IMG/VR virus record: IMGVR_UViG_3300020159_000858
Location: 1-27,570 of that record
Strand: one strand, 5' to 3'
Origin: a virus
DNA: 27,570 bases
This document shows, one piece after another, positions 8,165 to 15,399 of the stretch. Made by a program: the position numbers and the translations under genes. The notes below the pieces were generated by a model that was not told the origin of the DNA, did not search any database, and saw only the letters and a list, made by a program, of their open reading frames with translations. Position 1 is the stretch's first letter, and the number at the start of each line of letters is the position of its first letter.

Positions 8165-11014
8165 ATGGCTATAATTACAACACCCGGTGCTGGCGTATCA
8201 CCATATCAGTCGTCTGATACCGATCCTACTGTTCTGCGAGCCGCTGCCGACGGAACAACAGTGTTAGCCAATGCAACCACTGCTGCTGCCACTGGCGCTA
8301 ACACATCAGTATATGTTGCTGGCCAAGCAGCAATAAACAGTTTGATCACTTCAGGACAATCGGGGGTATTCCAAGGTGCTAATGTAAATATCACATTAGA
8401 AGAGCAGAATTTTAACACCACCAATCAAGTTACATCAACTATTAACTATGCCTCGGGGGCTGCAGGATCCATTCAATACAACAATGGTGCAAATGGTTTT
8501 GCCGGCAGTGATTACTTTACATATACCAGTGGCAATGTAGTCACACCAGGTATCCGCACTGATGGATATTTCTACAGCAATGGAGCACCATTTACGGGTG
8601 GTGGTAATGCTGCTATTGGTAATTTTGTGTTCTCAGGCGATACAATGACTATTGCTCATGCCAACAGCACGTTGAGCGTAACTGGCAACGGCACTGGTAA
8701 TGTAAATATCAATGCCAATGGTAATACCTGGGCCTTTAACTCTGATGGTAATTTAACATTGCCTGGTAATACTTTTGATGTAAACTATGCCAACGGCAAT
8801 CCTGTATCAATTGCCAACACCGGCAATGTGACCTTCAGTAGCGAGATAGTGATAGGAACGGGCACAAGCAATCTCATCAGTGGATTGTATCTTGCACCCA
8901 GCAGTTCTAGCGCAAATGCCAATATGTACTTGCGAGTGCGGGGCAATATTGTCGACGAACCTACTCATATACATTTTGACACTGGCAACAATCAATACTA
9001 CAATCAGTTTATCGGCGATGACAACAAATATATACAATTGGCCAACACCGGCAATATTGTTATCAACAGCAATGATGCAGCGGGCAACTCGGCACAATGG
9101 ACCTTTGGCACAGATGGTAATCTAACCATACCGGGCAATATTATTGGTGCCAATGTGGTCAGTGCCAATGTATTCACAAATTTAATAGGTTCTGGAAATG
9201 TTCTTATAGCATCGTCAAGCAATCAAACTGGACCAATAGCAACTTGGACGTTTGATCCTGTATCAAATGGTACTGGTAACACAGTATTTCCTACAGGCAT
9301 GCATATTACCTCTGACGGAGCAGGCGGTACTAGGATGAGTCAAAATTCAGGTACTAGTAATATCGGATTAAGAATATCTGCTGGAAATACTAATGCATTC
9401 TCATCAATAGGATGGTCTCTAGACGAAATTCCAGGAATAGGTCCTGTTGCTGCAATAGCGTTTAATTTGCCAGTCAGCCAAAACAATGCACAGATATTAA
9501 CTGGAAATCTTTCAGCCACAAATTATAGATGGACATTTGACAACGGTGGCAACTTGACCTTGCCAAACGGTGCAGTGATAAACGACACTGTGGGCAACGC
9601 AGTGGCATTTGGTAAAACTGCTGGTAATACCGGTCAAGGTATAAGTTCGGTAGCAATTGGTTATGGTGCTGGGTTAACTGATCAAGGTAATCAAAGTGTT
9701 GCTATAGGAGAGAATGCCGGGGCTAATCAAGGATCAACGGCAGTAGCAATTGGACAAAATGCCGGCGGAGGTGTTGCCCATCAAAATGATGATGCAGTGG
9801 CTATTGGTCATAGTGCAGGTGAAGAAAATCAAGGAACACAAGCGATTGCGATTGGATTATATACTGGGCAAGTTGCTCAAGGGCTTAACTCTATAGCCAT
9901 CGGTGGCCTTGCAGGCCAAAGTGCCCAAGGCAACAATTCAATCATCATAAATGCCACCGGTAACACGCTGAATCAAACCACAGCCAACACATTCACAGTG
10001 GCTCCGGTCCGTAACGATGTGGCCAACATTGCTGAAGTCATGTTCTACAATGCCACCTCAAAAGAAATCACTTACGGCAACACCATAAGTGTTGCTGGTA
10101 ACATCACTGGTGGCAATTTATCAGCGATCAATCTAGTGATCAATAGCATCTCTAGTGATGATTCTACTTTTGTCACAATTGAAGATGGCGTTAATATTAC
10201 CACGGGATCAATATCTTCACAAGAAAATCTATCACTCACTGCCAACGCTTACACCTGGACATTTCGCAATGACGGTGTTGGCATAGTTCTGCCCTACAGT
10301 GCCACAATCAGGGACACCAATGGTGGTAGTTTGGTTATTGGTGTAGGTGCTGGCGCACTTGCTCTGGGCAACACAGCAGTGGCCATTGGCTATCAAGCCG
10401 CGTTTTTGGCACAAGGCAACAACTCAGTGGCCATAGGTAGAAGTGCCGGCGAAACTCAAGGTGAACAAGCTGTAGCAATTGGATTGAATGCTGGCAGGTC
10501 TCAGGGCAATTATGCTGTGGCAATTGGTAAATTTTCTGCCAACAGCAGTCAAGGTGAATACTCTGTGGCCATTGGTCCCAATGCTGGATTTGAGAATCAA
10601 TTATCCAATGCTGTATCAATTGGGTCTCAAGCTGGTGCGTCAAGTCAAGGTATCAATTCGGTTGCAGTTGGAGTCAGTGCTGCTTATAATACCCAAGGTA
10701 ATAATGCAGTAGCAATTGGTAACTCTGCCGCATATCTCTTACAAGGGTACAATTCGGTTGCAATTGGAGTCAATGCAGGTATTTACTATCTTGGAAATAG
10801 TTCAATTGCCATTGGTGCTAACGCTGGCAACAATCTGCAGGGCGATAATTCAATCGTATTCAATGCTACTGGTAGCAATCTAAGAAACACCACAGCCAAC
10901 ACATTTACTGTGAAACCTGTGCGTGGTGATAGCACAGCAAACTTAGTCGGCGGCGGATTCAAAGCAGTTTATTATAATTCATCTACTGGTGAGTTTGCTT
11001 ATAGCACCGACTAA
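8165..11014 (+). CDS. Fibre/adhesin with YadA-head-like (Hep_Hag) repeats
   Basis: This 949-residue protein is rich in Gly, Asn, Thr and Ser and almost free of Cys. Residues about 1-110 form a unique N-terminal part that probably anchors it to the virion. Residues about 110-470 are Asn/Gly-rich beta-repeats (GNLTLPGN, TGNVTF and similar). Two blocks of AVAIG-x-x-AG-type repeats lie at about 479-602 and 722-906; this pattern is the left-handed beta-roll of trimeric autotransporter heads (YadA). Each block is followed by a similar tail segment (TTANTFTVAPVR and TTANTFTVKPVR), so the C-terminal half looks duplicated. Such proteins are usually trimeric fibres binding a receptor. AAAGGGA at 8150-8155 supports the start. 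Whether it is a tail fibre or a head fibre cannot be told. Confidence 0.85.
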   Translation: MAIITTPGAGVSPYQSSDTDPTVLRAAADGTTVLANATTAAATGANTSVYVAGQAAINSLITSGQSGVFQGANVNITLEEQNFNTTNQVTSTINYASGAAGSIQYNNGANGFAGSDYFTYTSGNVVTPGIRTDGYFYSNGAPFTGGGNAAIGNFVFSGDTMTIAHANSTLSVTGNGTGNVNINANGNTWAFNSDGNLTLPGNTFDVNYANGNPVSIANTGNVTFSSEIVIGTGTSNLISGLYLAPSSSSANANMYLRVRGNIVDEPTHIHFDTGNNQYYNQFIGDDNKYIQLANTGNIVINSNDAAGNSAQWTFGTDGNLTIPGNIIGANVVSANVFTNLIGSGNVLIASSSNQTGPIATWTFDPVSNGTGNTVFPTGMHITSDGAGGTRMSQNSGTSNIGLRISAGNTNAFSSIGWSLDEIPGIGPVAAIAFNLPVSQNNAQILTGNLSATNYRWTFDNGGNLTLPNGAVINDTVGNAVAFGKTAGNTGQGISSVAIGYGAGLTDQGNQSVAIGENAGANQGSTAVAIGQNAGGGVAHQNDDAVAIGHSAGEENQGTQAIAIGLYTGQVAQGLNSIAIGGLAGQSAQGNNSIIINATGNTLNQTTANTFTVAPVRNDVANIAEVMFYNATSKEITYGNTISVAGNITGGNLSAINLVINSISSDDSTFVTIEDGVNITTGSISSQENLSLTANAYTWTFRNDGVGIVLPYSATIRDTNGGSLVIGVGAGALALGNTAVAIGYQAAFLAQGNNSVAIGRSAGETQGEQAVAIGLNAGRSQGNYAVAIGKFSANSSQGEYSVAIGPNAGFENQLSNAVSIGSQAGASSQGINSVAVGVSAAYNTQGNNAVAIGNSAAYLLQGYNSVAIGVNAGIYYLGNSSIAIGANAGNNLQGDNSIVFNATGSNLRNTTANTFTVKPVRGDSTANLVGGGFKAVYYNSSTGEFAYSTD
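9598..9970 (+). repeat. YadA-head-like repeat block 1 (coding)
   Basis: About eight degenerate repeats of roughly 14-17 residues with the core (S/A)VAIG-x-x-AG and a Q-G in the connecting turn, as in trimeric adhesin heads. Confidence 0.8.
10330..10880 (+). repeat. YadA-head-like repeat block 2 (coding)
   Basis: About twelve degenerate repeats of the same kind as at 9598-9970, ending in the same NS(I)-x-x-NATG and TTANTFTV segments, which indicates that the whole unit was duplicated. Confidence 0.8.
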
Positions 11015-11023
11015 GGATCACAC

Positions 11024-11092
11024 ATGGCACTAACAATTGGCACTGGACTCACGCAAAACTGGAACGCCGACCGAGCACGATTTGGGCTGTAA
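11024..11092 (+). CDS. 22-codon mini-ORF, possible gene remnant
   Basis: The ORF reads MALTIGTGLTQNWNADRARF followed by Gly-Leu and TAA. AAGGAT at 11013-11018 gives a reasonable ribosome binding site overlapping the preceding stop codon. The N terminus looks like the start of a phage beta-structural protein, cut short just before an exact sigma70 promoter and cargo genes. It may be the remnant of a larger gene broken by insertion of the glycosyltransferase cassette, or a short translated peptide with no function. I do not recognise a homolog. Confidence 0.4.
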   Translation: MALTIGTGLTQNWNADRARFGL

Positions 11093-11095
11093 TAA

Positions 11096-11124
11096 TTGAC
11101 ACACCCAACACATCCTGTTATAAT
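11096..11124 (+). promoter_or_regulatory. Exact consensus sigma70 promoter with extended -10
   Basis: TTGACA (11096-11101), 17-base spacer, TATAAT (11119-11124), with TG one base upstream of the -10 (11116-11117, extended -10). This is a perfect match to the bacterial housekeeping consensus. The expected start at about 11131 is only 2 bases before the ATG at 11133, so the mRNA would be essentially leaderless. Confidence 0.85.
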
Positions 11125-11132
11125 TACTGGAT

Positions 11133-12140
11133 ATGTTTGAACACTACTGGGGAGTGACTCCCGGAGATAAAAATCACTGGAATACTGCGGTAAGCCATCG
11201 AGCCCAATTTGAATATTTTGGGTTAGAAAAATTGTCAAACCAATTGATATTTTTTTATGATGGTCATTTGCGATTACATCAAGGTCCAGAATACGCAGTT
11301 GAACTGATAACCAGTGCTGCACGACAAACAGGAAGACTTCCTGTGTTATGTCTTGATGGCAATCCTTGCAATGCCAATCTAATACATCAAGAATTATGTA
11401 AACATCTAGATGTTAAAGATTTTTTCATATTTCATCCCGATATACGTCCAATCCTTAGTGATCAACCTAATTTAGCACCCTGGCCCAGCTGGTGGTTCTT
11501 CCAACTGGTAGAACACAATCATCAAGCAAATAAACTAAAAAAGCATAGAATAAGTTTCTTATCTGGCAGTTCTAGATATCACCGAGTAAAATTGTTACAC
11601 GACATAAAACCCTATGTGACTGATCAGGATGTGATAATTGTAAATCAGATTGGCAACTTCAAAGATCGGTTACCAGCAGGCTGGTGGGATGAATTGCCTT
11701 GGACCAACCGACCAGAATTTTTTGATTATGTTGGCACCAGCGGATATCCTCCAAAGATGGAACAAAACAATCATCCGGCGTTTGCAGCTTGTGTGAATAT
11801 CAATGGAGAAACCAGTGATAATGATCAAGTGTTGCTGAGTGAAAAAACTTGGAAAGCATATCGCAGCGGATGTTTGGTTGTTAATTACGGACCAGAACAA
11901 GCCACGCAAACACTTAAAGATCTTGGATTTGCAATTTGGGACGAATACGATCAAGTGGGCACACACGAACACAAAGCTGATCTCATAGTCAAACTTATGC
12001 AGCGAGATGATATCGCAGACCTATATCAAAAGAATATAGAAATGGTCAAACACAATGTCGCTTGGTTCAACAATCCAGCAGCTATACAAAAAGTTACAGA
12101 AATGGCTGTTTTAAAACTAGAAAACTTGTTATCACCATGA
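11133..12140 (+). CDS. Glycosyltransferase-like protein (GT10-like C-terminal motif)
   Basis: This 335-residue protein contains LLSEKTWKAYRSGCLVVNYG (about residues 233-252), resembling the (S/T)EK(T/L)-x-x-A-x-x-(S/A)G-x-x-P/V motif of GT10 fucosyltransferase-like and related phage glycosyltransferases, which binds the nucleotide sugar. It is preceded by FLSGSSRYHRVKLL (about 143-156), like a Rossmann-type strand-turn. The protein is soluble, with no signal peptide or membrane segment. The ATG is the first possible start after an in-frame stop and has no Shine-Dalgarno; it lies immediately after a consensus sigma70 promoter. The 3' end overlaps the next gene by ATGA, so the two are one operon. 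Donor and acceptor are unknown. Confidence 0.6.
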   Translation: MFEHYWGVTPGDKNHWNTAVSHRAQFEYFGLEKLSNQLIFFYDGHLRLHQGPEYAVELITSAARQTGRLPVLCLDGNPCNANLIHQELCKHLDVKDFFIFHPDIRPILSDQPNLAPWPSWWFFQLVEHNHQANKLKKHRISFLSGSSRYHRVKLLHDIKPYVTDQDVIIVNQIGNFKDRLPAGWWDELPWTNRPEFFDYVGTSGYPPKMEQNNHPAFAACVNINGETSDNDQVLLSEKTWKAYRSGCLVVNYGPEQATQTLKDLGFAIWDEYDQVGTHEHKADLIVKLMQRDDIADLYQKNIEMVKHNVAWFNNPAAIQKVTEMAVLKLENLLSP

Positions 12141-13249
12141 CAACAAATTATTGGTTATACGCTGACCCTAATGATGGTCAATCCAGCGAAATTATAAACA
12201 TAATAAAAGAACAATTTGCACAAGCGGTATTTTGCAGCAACTTTGATCAATTACTGACTAATATTGACAATGATCAATCACATGTGGTGTTGTTAATACA
12301 ACCCACTGATAGCAATCGTGCAGAAAAAATAAAAGAAATTACGTGGAACATTCAAATAAAAACACTTACATCTAAACCTATACAATGTGTATGGTTTGTT
12401 GACGAACTTTTTACTATTGGTAGAATATTAAATTGGGTATCTACTTTTTCAAACTTATTGATTGTCACTCCAGGACAACATACTTTTGGAATGCTACACT
12501 ATCCGTGGCTAACTTGGCAACATTGGCTGCAAGATGCTGTAGATGTATACCAGCATCCAACCATGCAAAATTATATCAATACACTTGATCTTACCACACC
12601 TAAACCTCAGTTGTTTGATGCGTTGTTAGGAGGTGAAAGACCTTATAGAACTTTACTGCATGATTGGATTGAAGAAGATTCAGTGTTGTCACCTCAAACT
12701 ATTATGTCTTACTATGGCGGTAAAACCACTAGACCAAGAGAAATATTAGAGCCTGACATGATTGTGCCTGTACCAATAACACATTTTGCAATTCCATGTA
12801 AATTTCACGATATTGTTACTCGAACAGGACTAATACCACCGGTCAGTGTGTACCAACAAACTGCTTACTCGGTAGTTACTGAAACTAATGCTCAGCACAA
12901 CTACATATTTTTTACTGAAAAAATAGCCAGAATCATGGTCTGCAGACGATTGTTTATAGTATTGTCAAGCTACAAGTATCTACATTACCTTAGAGAATCA
13001 GGTTTTAGAACTTTTGGTCATATCATAAACGAAAGTTACGATTTAGAAGTAGATGATGTACGCCGGTGGAGAATGGCATTTGAACAGATGCAAGCACTAG
13101 CTGCAATGGATCAAAGTTGGGTGCTAGAACAAATACAACCCATAGTAGAACATAACTTACAAGTGTTGATGAACACTGATTGGCATAAAAAAATGTCGAT
13201 CGAAGTTAATAAAATTCTAACTGCAAGATTAAATTTTAAAAAATCCTAA
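12137..13249 (+). CDS. Glycosyltransferase-like protein, second of a pair
   Basis: At 370 residues when started at the ATG at 12137, which overlaps the preceding stop (ATGA); a longer frame from 12062 would run far into the previous gene and is rejected. The C-terminal part holds YIFFTEKIARIMVCRRLFIV (about residues 254-273) followed by YLHYLRESGFRTFGHIINES, a pattern found in many phage proteins in which FxTEKxxxPI leads to a GF.TF segment. It corresponds to the EKT motif of the upstream gene, so both may be distant relatives. No membrane segment is visible. The 3' end overlaps the convergent gene by 21 bases. A sugar-transfer role is inferred from motif and neighbours. Confidence 0.55.
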   Translation: MTTNYWLYADPNDGQSSEIINIIKEQFAQAVFCSNFDQLLTNIDNDQSHVVLLIQPTDSNRAEKIKEITWNIQIKTLTSKPIQCVWFVDELFTIGRILNWVSTFSNLLIVTPGQHTFGMLHYPWLTWQHWLQDAVDVYQHPTMQNYINTLDLTTPKPQLFDALLGGERPYRTLLHDWIEEDSVLSPQTIMSYYGGKTTRPREILEPDMIVPVPITHFAIPCKFHDIVTRTGLIPPVSVYQQTAYSVVTETNAQHNYIFFTEKIARIMVCRRLFIVLSSYKYLHYLRESGFRTFGHIINESYDLEVDDVRRWRMAFEQMQALAAMDQSWVLEQIQPIVEHNLQVLMNTDWHKKMSIEVNKILTARLNFKKS

Positions 13250-14380
13250 GAATTTGTGCATCTTGTTGATCACACTATCCCAGTCGCCCATCACTGGTTG
13301 ACGATATAGTCTGGCACTAGGATACCAAGGCGAATCATCACGCTTGAGCAACCAACGCCAGCAGTTACCATACGCATTCAACGGAATCCAAACAGGACGA
13401 CCCATTGCTCCTGCTAAGTGTGCATTAGCAGTATCAACTGAGATCACAAGATCCAAGTGATGCATAAGTCCTGCTGTGTCTGCAAAATTAGTGATAGTGC
13501 CTGGAAAACATTCACCACCGGCGGCTGTAATCACAGCTGATTCTTCTTCAGTGGAATCAACAGTCAAATTGATCCATTGATGTTCAGGATTACGACGGAT
13601 CAATTCGGCCATCTTTTCCACAGGCATGGCCTTGTGATTGTGTATCCATGAATCTTTTCTTCCTGCCCAACATACACCAATTCTCATGCGAGTTTTATGA
13701 CCTAATCTGTCAGCCCACTCTTTTGCTTTGGCAGGACTAGCAGCAACATATTGTAATTGATGTGCTAGATTGTCTAGTTTTAATCCTATCACTCGTGGTA
13801 TGCTCATCATTGGAATCCAGTAATCAAATTCGCCAAGGTCTTCACCAGATTCGTAAATGCCAACAATACTGTCGGACACAGTAGGAAACAATGCTTTAAC
13901 ACCTGCACTGAGAACTAGTTTTATTTTGGCTCCAGTACTAATTAAATTGGCTGAAAATCTTAAAAACTGAATCTGATCACCAAGTCCTTGCTCGCCTATT
14001 AACAGTATGATTTTATCTTTGAGGTCTTGTCCGGTCCATTCTGGTTGCGACAATTTTGGTTTGACACCAGCCATGTGTTCATAACGCCACCGTGCTTCAT
14101 AGTAAGGCCATCCACGTTCGAAGTCACCTTTGAGCAAGTAAGCCACAGCTAGATTGAATTCGGCAGTGACGTTGGCGGGATCAATCTCATGTGCAGCATG
14201 TAAGAATGGAATGGCACGCTCAGGATAGCCCATTTCTCTCAGCACATTGCCGTAGTTGTTGAAAGCAGCACCGTGATTGAAGTCCTGCCCAAATATTTGT
14301 GCATAGCAGTTCAATGCTTGGTCGGGTTGGTGATCAGCGCGATGTTGGTTGCCTTGCGCCAGTAGTTGTTCAGTGTTCAT
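13229..14380 (-). CDS. TPR protein with GT9/heptosyltransferase-like domain
   Basis: The preferred start is the ATG at 14380 (383 residues); a GTG at 14398 would add six residues and has no better ribosome binding site. The N-terminal 110 residues are tetratricopeptide repeats (GAAFNNYGNVLREMGYPERA, then AEFNLAVAYLLKGDFERGW). The rest resembles the GT-B fold of GT9: GEQGLGDQIQFLRF (about 129-142) is the N-domain loop, and VISVDTANAHLAGAMGRPVW (about 311-330) the C-domain donor site, followed by the WRWLLKRDDSPWYPS stretch. TPR-GT9 fusions are common beside bacterial flagellin or surface-glycan loci and in marine phages. It may add sugars to a virion or host surface protein. The gene is on the opposite strand to its neighbours. 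Confidence 0.8.
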   Translation of the reverse strand: MNTEQLLAQGNQHRADHQPDQALNCYAQIFGQDFNHGAAFNNYGNVLREMGYPERAIPFLHAAHEIDPANVTAEFNLAVAYLLKGDFERGWPYYEARWRYEHMAGVKPKLSQPEWTGQDLKDKIILLIGEQGLGDQIQFLRFSANLISTGAKIKLVLSAGVKALFPTVSDSIVGIYESGEDLGEFDYWIPMMSIPRVIGLKLDNLAHQLQYVAASPAKAKEWADRLGHKTRMRIGVCWAGRKDSWIHNHKAMPVEKMAELIRRNPEHQWINLTVDSTEEESAVITAAGGECFPGTITNFADTAGLMHHLDLVISVDTANAHLAGAMGRPVWIPLNAYGNCWRWLLKRDDSPWYPSARLYRQPVMGDWDSVINKMHKFLGFFKI

Positions 14381-14385
14381 ATAGA

Positions 14386-14393
14386 TATTTAAG
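14386..14393 (-). promoter_or_regulatory. Weak late-promoter-like motif (CTTAAATA)
   Basis: CTTAAATA on the minus strand lies 5 bases before the ATG at 14380. It differs from NATAAATA at one position and would again give a leaderless mRNA. Confidence 0.2.
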
Positions 14394-14427
14394 AACACTA
14401 GGTGTGAGACCCAAAATAAGTGTTCGC

Positions 14428-14435
14428 CATAAATA
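14428..14435 (+). promoter_or_regulatory. Putative T4-type late promoter (CATAAATA)
   Basis: CATAAATA lies in the divergent region, 88 bases before the ATG at 14524, with a sensible leader length. No upstream + strand promoter can read through from the opposing gene, so a promoter is needed here; this is the best candidate. Confidence 0.6.
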
Positions 14436-14443
14436 AGTCATGT

Positions 14444-14476
14444 ACGCAATACTGCGTCTTATGCGGTTTAACCCGC
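14444..14476 (+). other. Two small stem-loops in the 5' leader
   Basis: ACGCA-ATAC-TGCGT (14444-14457) and GCGG-TTTAAC-CCGC (14463-14476) lie between the late promoter motif and the ribosome binding site AAGGAG (14511-14516). They may stabilise the mRNA. Confidence 0.4.
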
Positions 14477-14523
14477 CGCGTAGAAGCTAGAACCTTCATC
14501 GGACTTCTTTAAGGAGAAAACAA

Positions 14524-15351
14524 ATGGGACGTCCTCTAAAAATACAAAAATTCAGTTTAAACACTGGCGTTGGTAGCCCTGGCGCAAACACCCCTGTGGA
14601 TCTTGCTTATCCACCATTCAGCGCACTTACCAATCCAGCATACAATCAGCCCACACAGACGCTGGACTCGGCCCAGTTCTTGGGTGTGGTAGGTGGATCG
14701 CCTCCTACCAGCCAGCCCAGTGCCACATACCCTGTGGTCACAGCATTTGTGAATATCACACTGGCCAATGGTTCATCTACCTTTGCCTTTTCCGGATCAT
14801 ACGCAGGCCAGATTATACGCCAAAAAGGCAGCCACAAATATCTAGTGGTATACACAGGTGATACCACTGCTGATGGCGCTTTCATTGTTGGGCAGTCATA
14901 TCAGATTGTTGCTCTTGGCACAACCAACTGGCAATCAGTGGGCACCGGAACAGGTACAGTTGCAGCAGGTGATATTTTCACAGCCACAGCAGCAGATGGT
15001 GGCGGCAACGGTACTGCATACCCAGTTGGCGTGTGTGTGTTGACCAATGATACTTCACCAGCAACAGGTCTCATGGCCATCGGCTACGAATCAGGCGACA
15101 GTGCAGCAGCCACAGCCAGCAATCTTACCAACAAGCGAGTGCGTGACTGGGTAGGAACTGCCGGTGACTACAGCGATGCCAACCTGGGTGAAGTCTCTTA
15201 CACTGATGAACTTTTCTATATTGCCAACTTCTTCACAGACGAAGGCGGTGTTGCACAGAGTGGATCAGAAACAGAAACTGCTACAGAAACAGTTAACGGA
15301 GCACCAGCAGGATTTATTCCGCTGGCAGTTATCAACAACGCCACTTCTTAA
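14524..15351 (+). CDS. Putative virion structural protein
   Basis: This 275-residue protein is rich in Gly, Thr, Ala and Ser and lacks basic clusters. Residues about 119-160 hold the pattern FIVGQSYQIVALGTTNWQSV followed by a G-x-x-F-x-AT segment and GNGTA. This short beta-module recurs in many marine phage structural proteins. The N terminus MGRPLKIQKF and the C-terminal VINNATS are unremarkable. A strong AAGGAG at 14511-14516 and an 88-base leader with a late promoter motif suggest high late expression. Position before the fibre gene suggests a virion surface or decoration protein, but no family is assigned with confidence. Confidence 0.75.
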   Translation: MGRPLKIQKFSLNTGVGSPGANTPVDLAYPPFSALTNPAYNQPTQTLDSAQFLGVVGGSPPTSQPSATYPVVTAFVNITLANGSSTFAFSGSYAGQIIRQKGSHKYLVVYTGDTTADGAFIVGQSYQIVALGTTNWQSVGTGTGTVAAGDIFTATAADGGGNGTAYPVGVCVLTNDTSPATGLMAIGYESGDSAAATASNLTNKRVRDWVGTAGDYSDANLGEVSYTDELFYIANFFTDEGGVAQSGSETETATETVNGAPAGFIPLAVINNATS

Positions 15352-15366
15352 AGTTTAGCAACCCTG

Positions 15367-15399
15367 AATCCTCTCAGATACATACTGAGAGGATTTTTT
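15367..15399 (+). terminator. Terminator hairpin containing the next gene's ribosome binding site
   Basis: AATCCTCTCAG (15367-15377) pairs perfectly over 11 bp with CTGAGAGGATT (15385-15395) around a 7-base loop; with the T run to 15399 it is a good rho-independent terminator. The 3' arm contains GAGAGG (15387-15392), the apparent Shine-Dalgarno for the ATG at 15400, so read-through mRNA would have it hidden. Confidence 0.85.

Noticed and set aside
8383-8707. Late promoters inside the YadA-like fibre gene (TGTAAATA)
   Set aside because: They fall within repetitive Asn/Val codons (AATGTAAATATC) and no gene starts downstream; treated as background for the weaker motif.
12062-12136. Upstream ATG for the second GT-like gene
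   Set aside because: It would overlap the previous gene by 79 bases and encode an unrelated Ser/Lys/Arg-rich stretch; the ATGA overlap at 12137 is the usual operon arrangement.
14381-14398. GTG start for the TPR-GT9 gene
   Set aside because: The ATG at 14380 is more likely; neither has a clear ribosome binding site, but the GTG adds only a non-conserved hexapeptide.
14440-14490. 16-codon leader peptide gene
   Set aside because: No ribosome binding site, and its ATG would lie at or before the predicted transcript start; kept only as a note in the leader finding.
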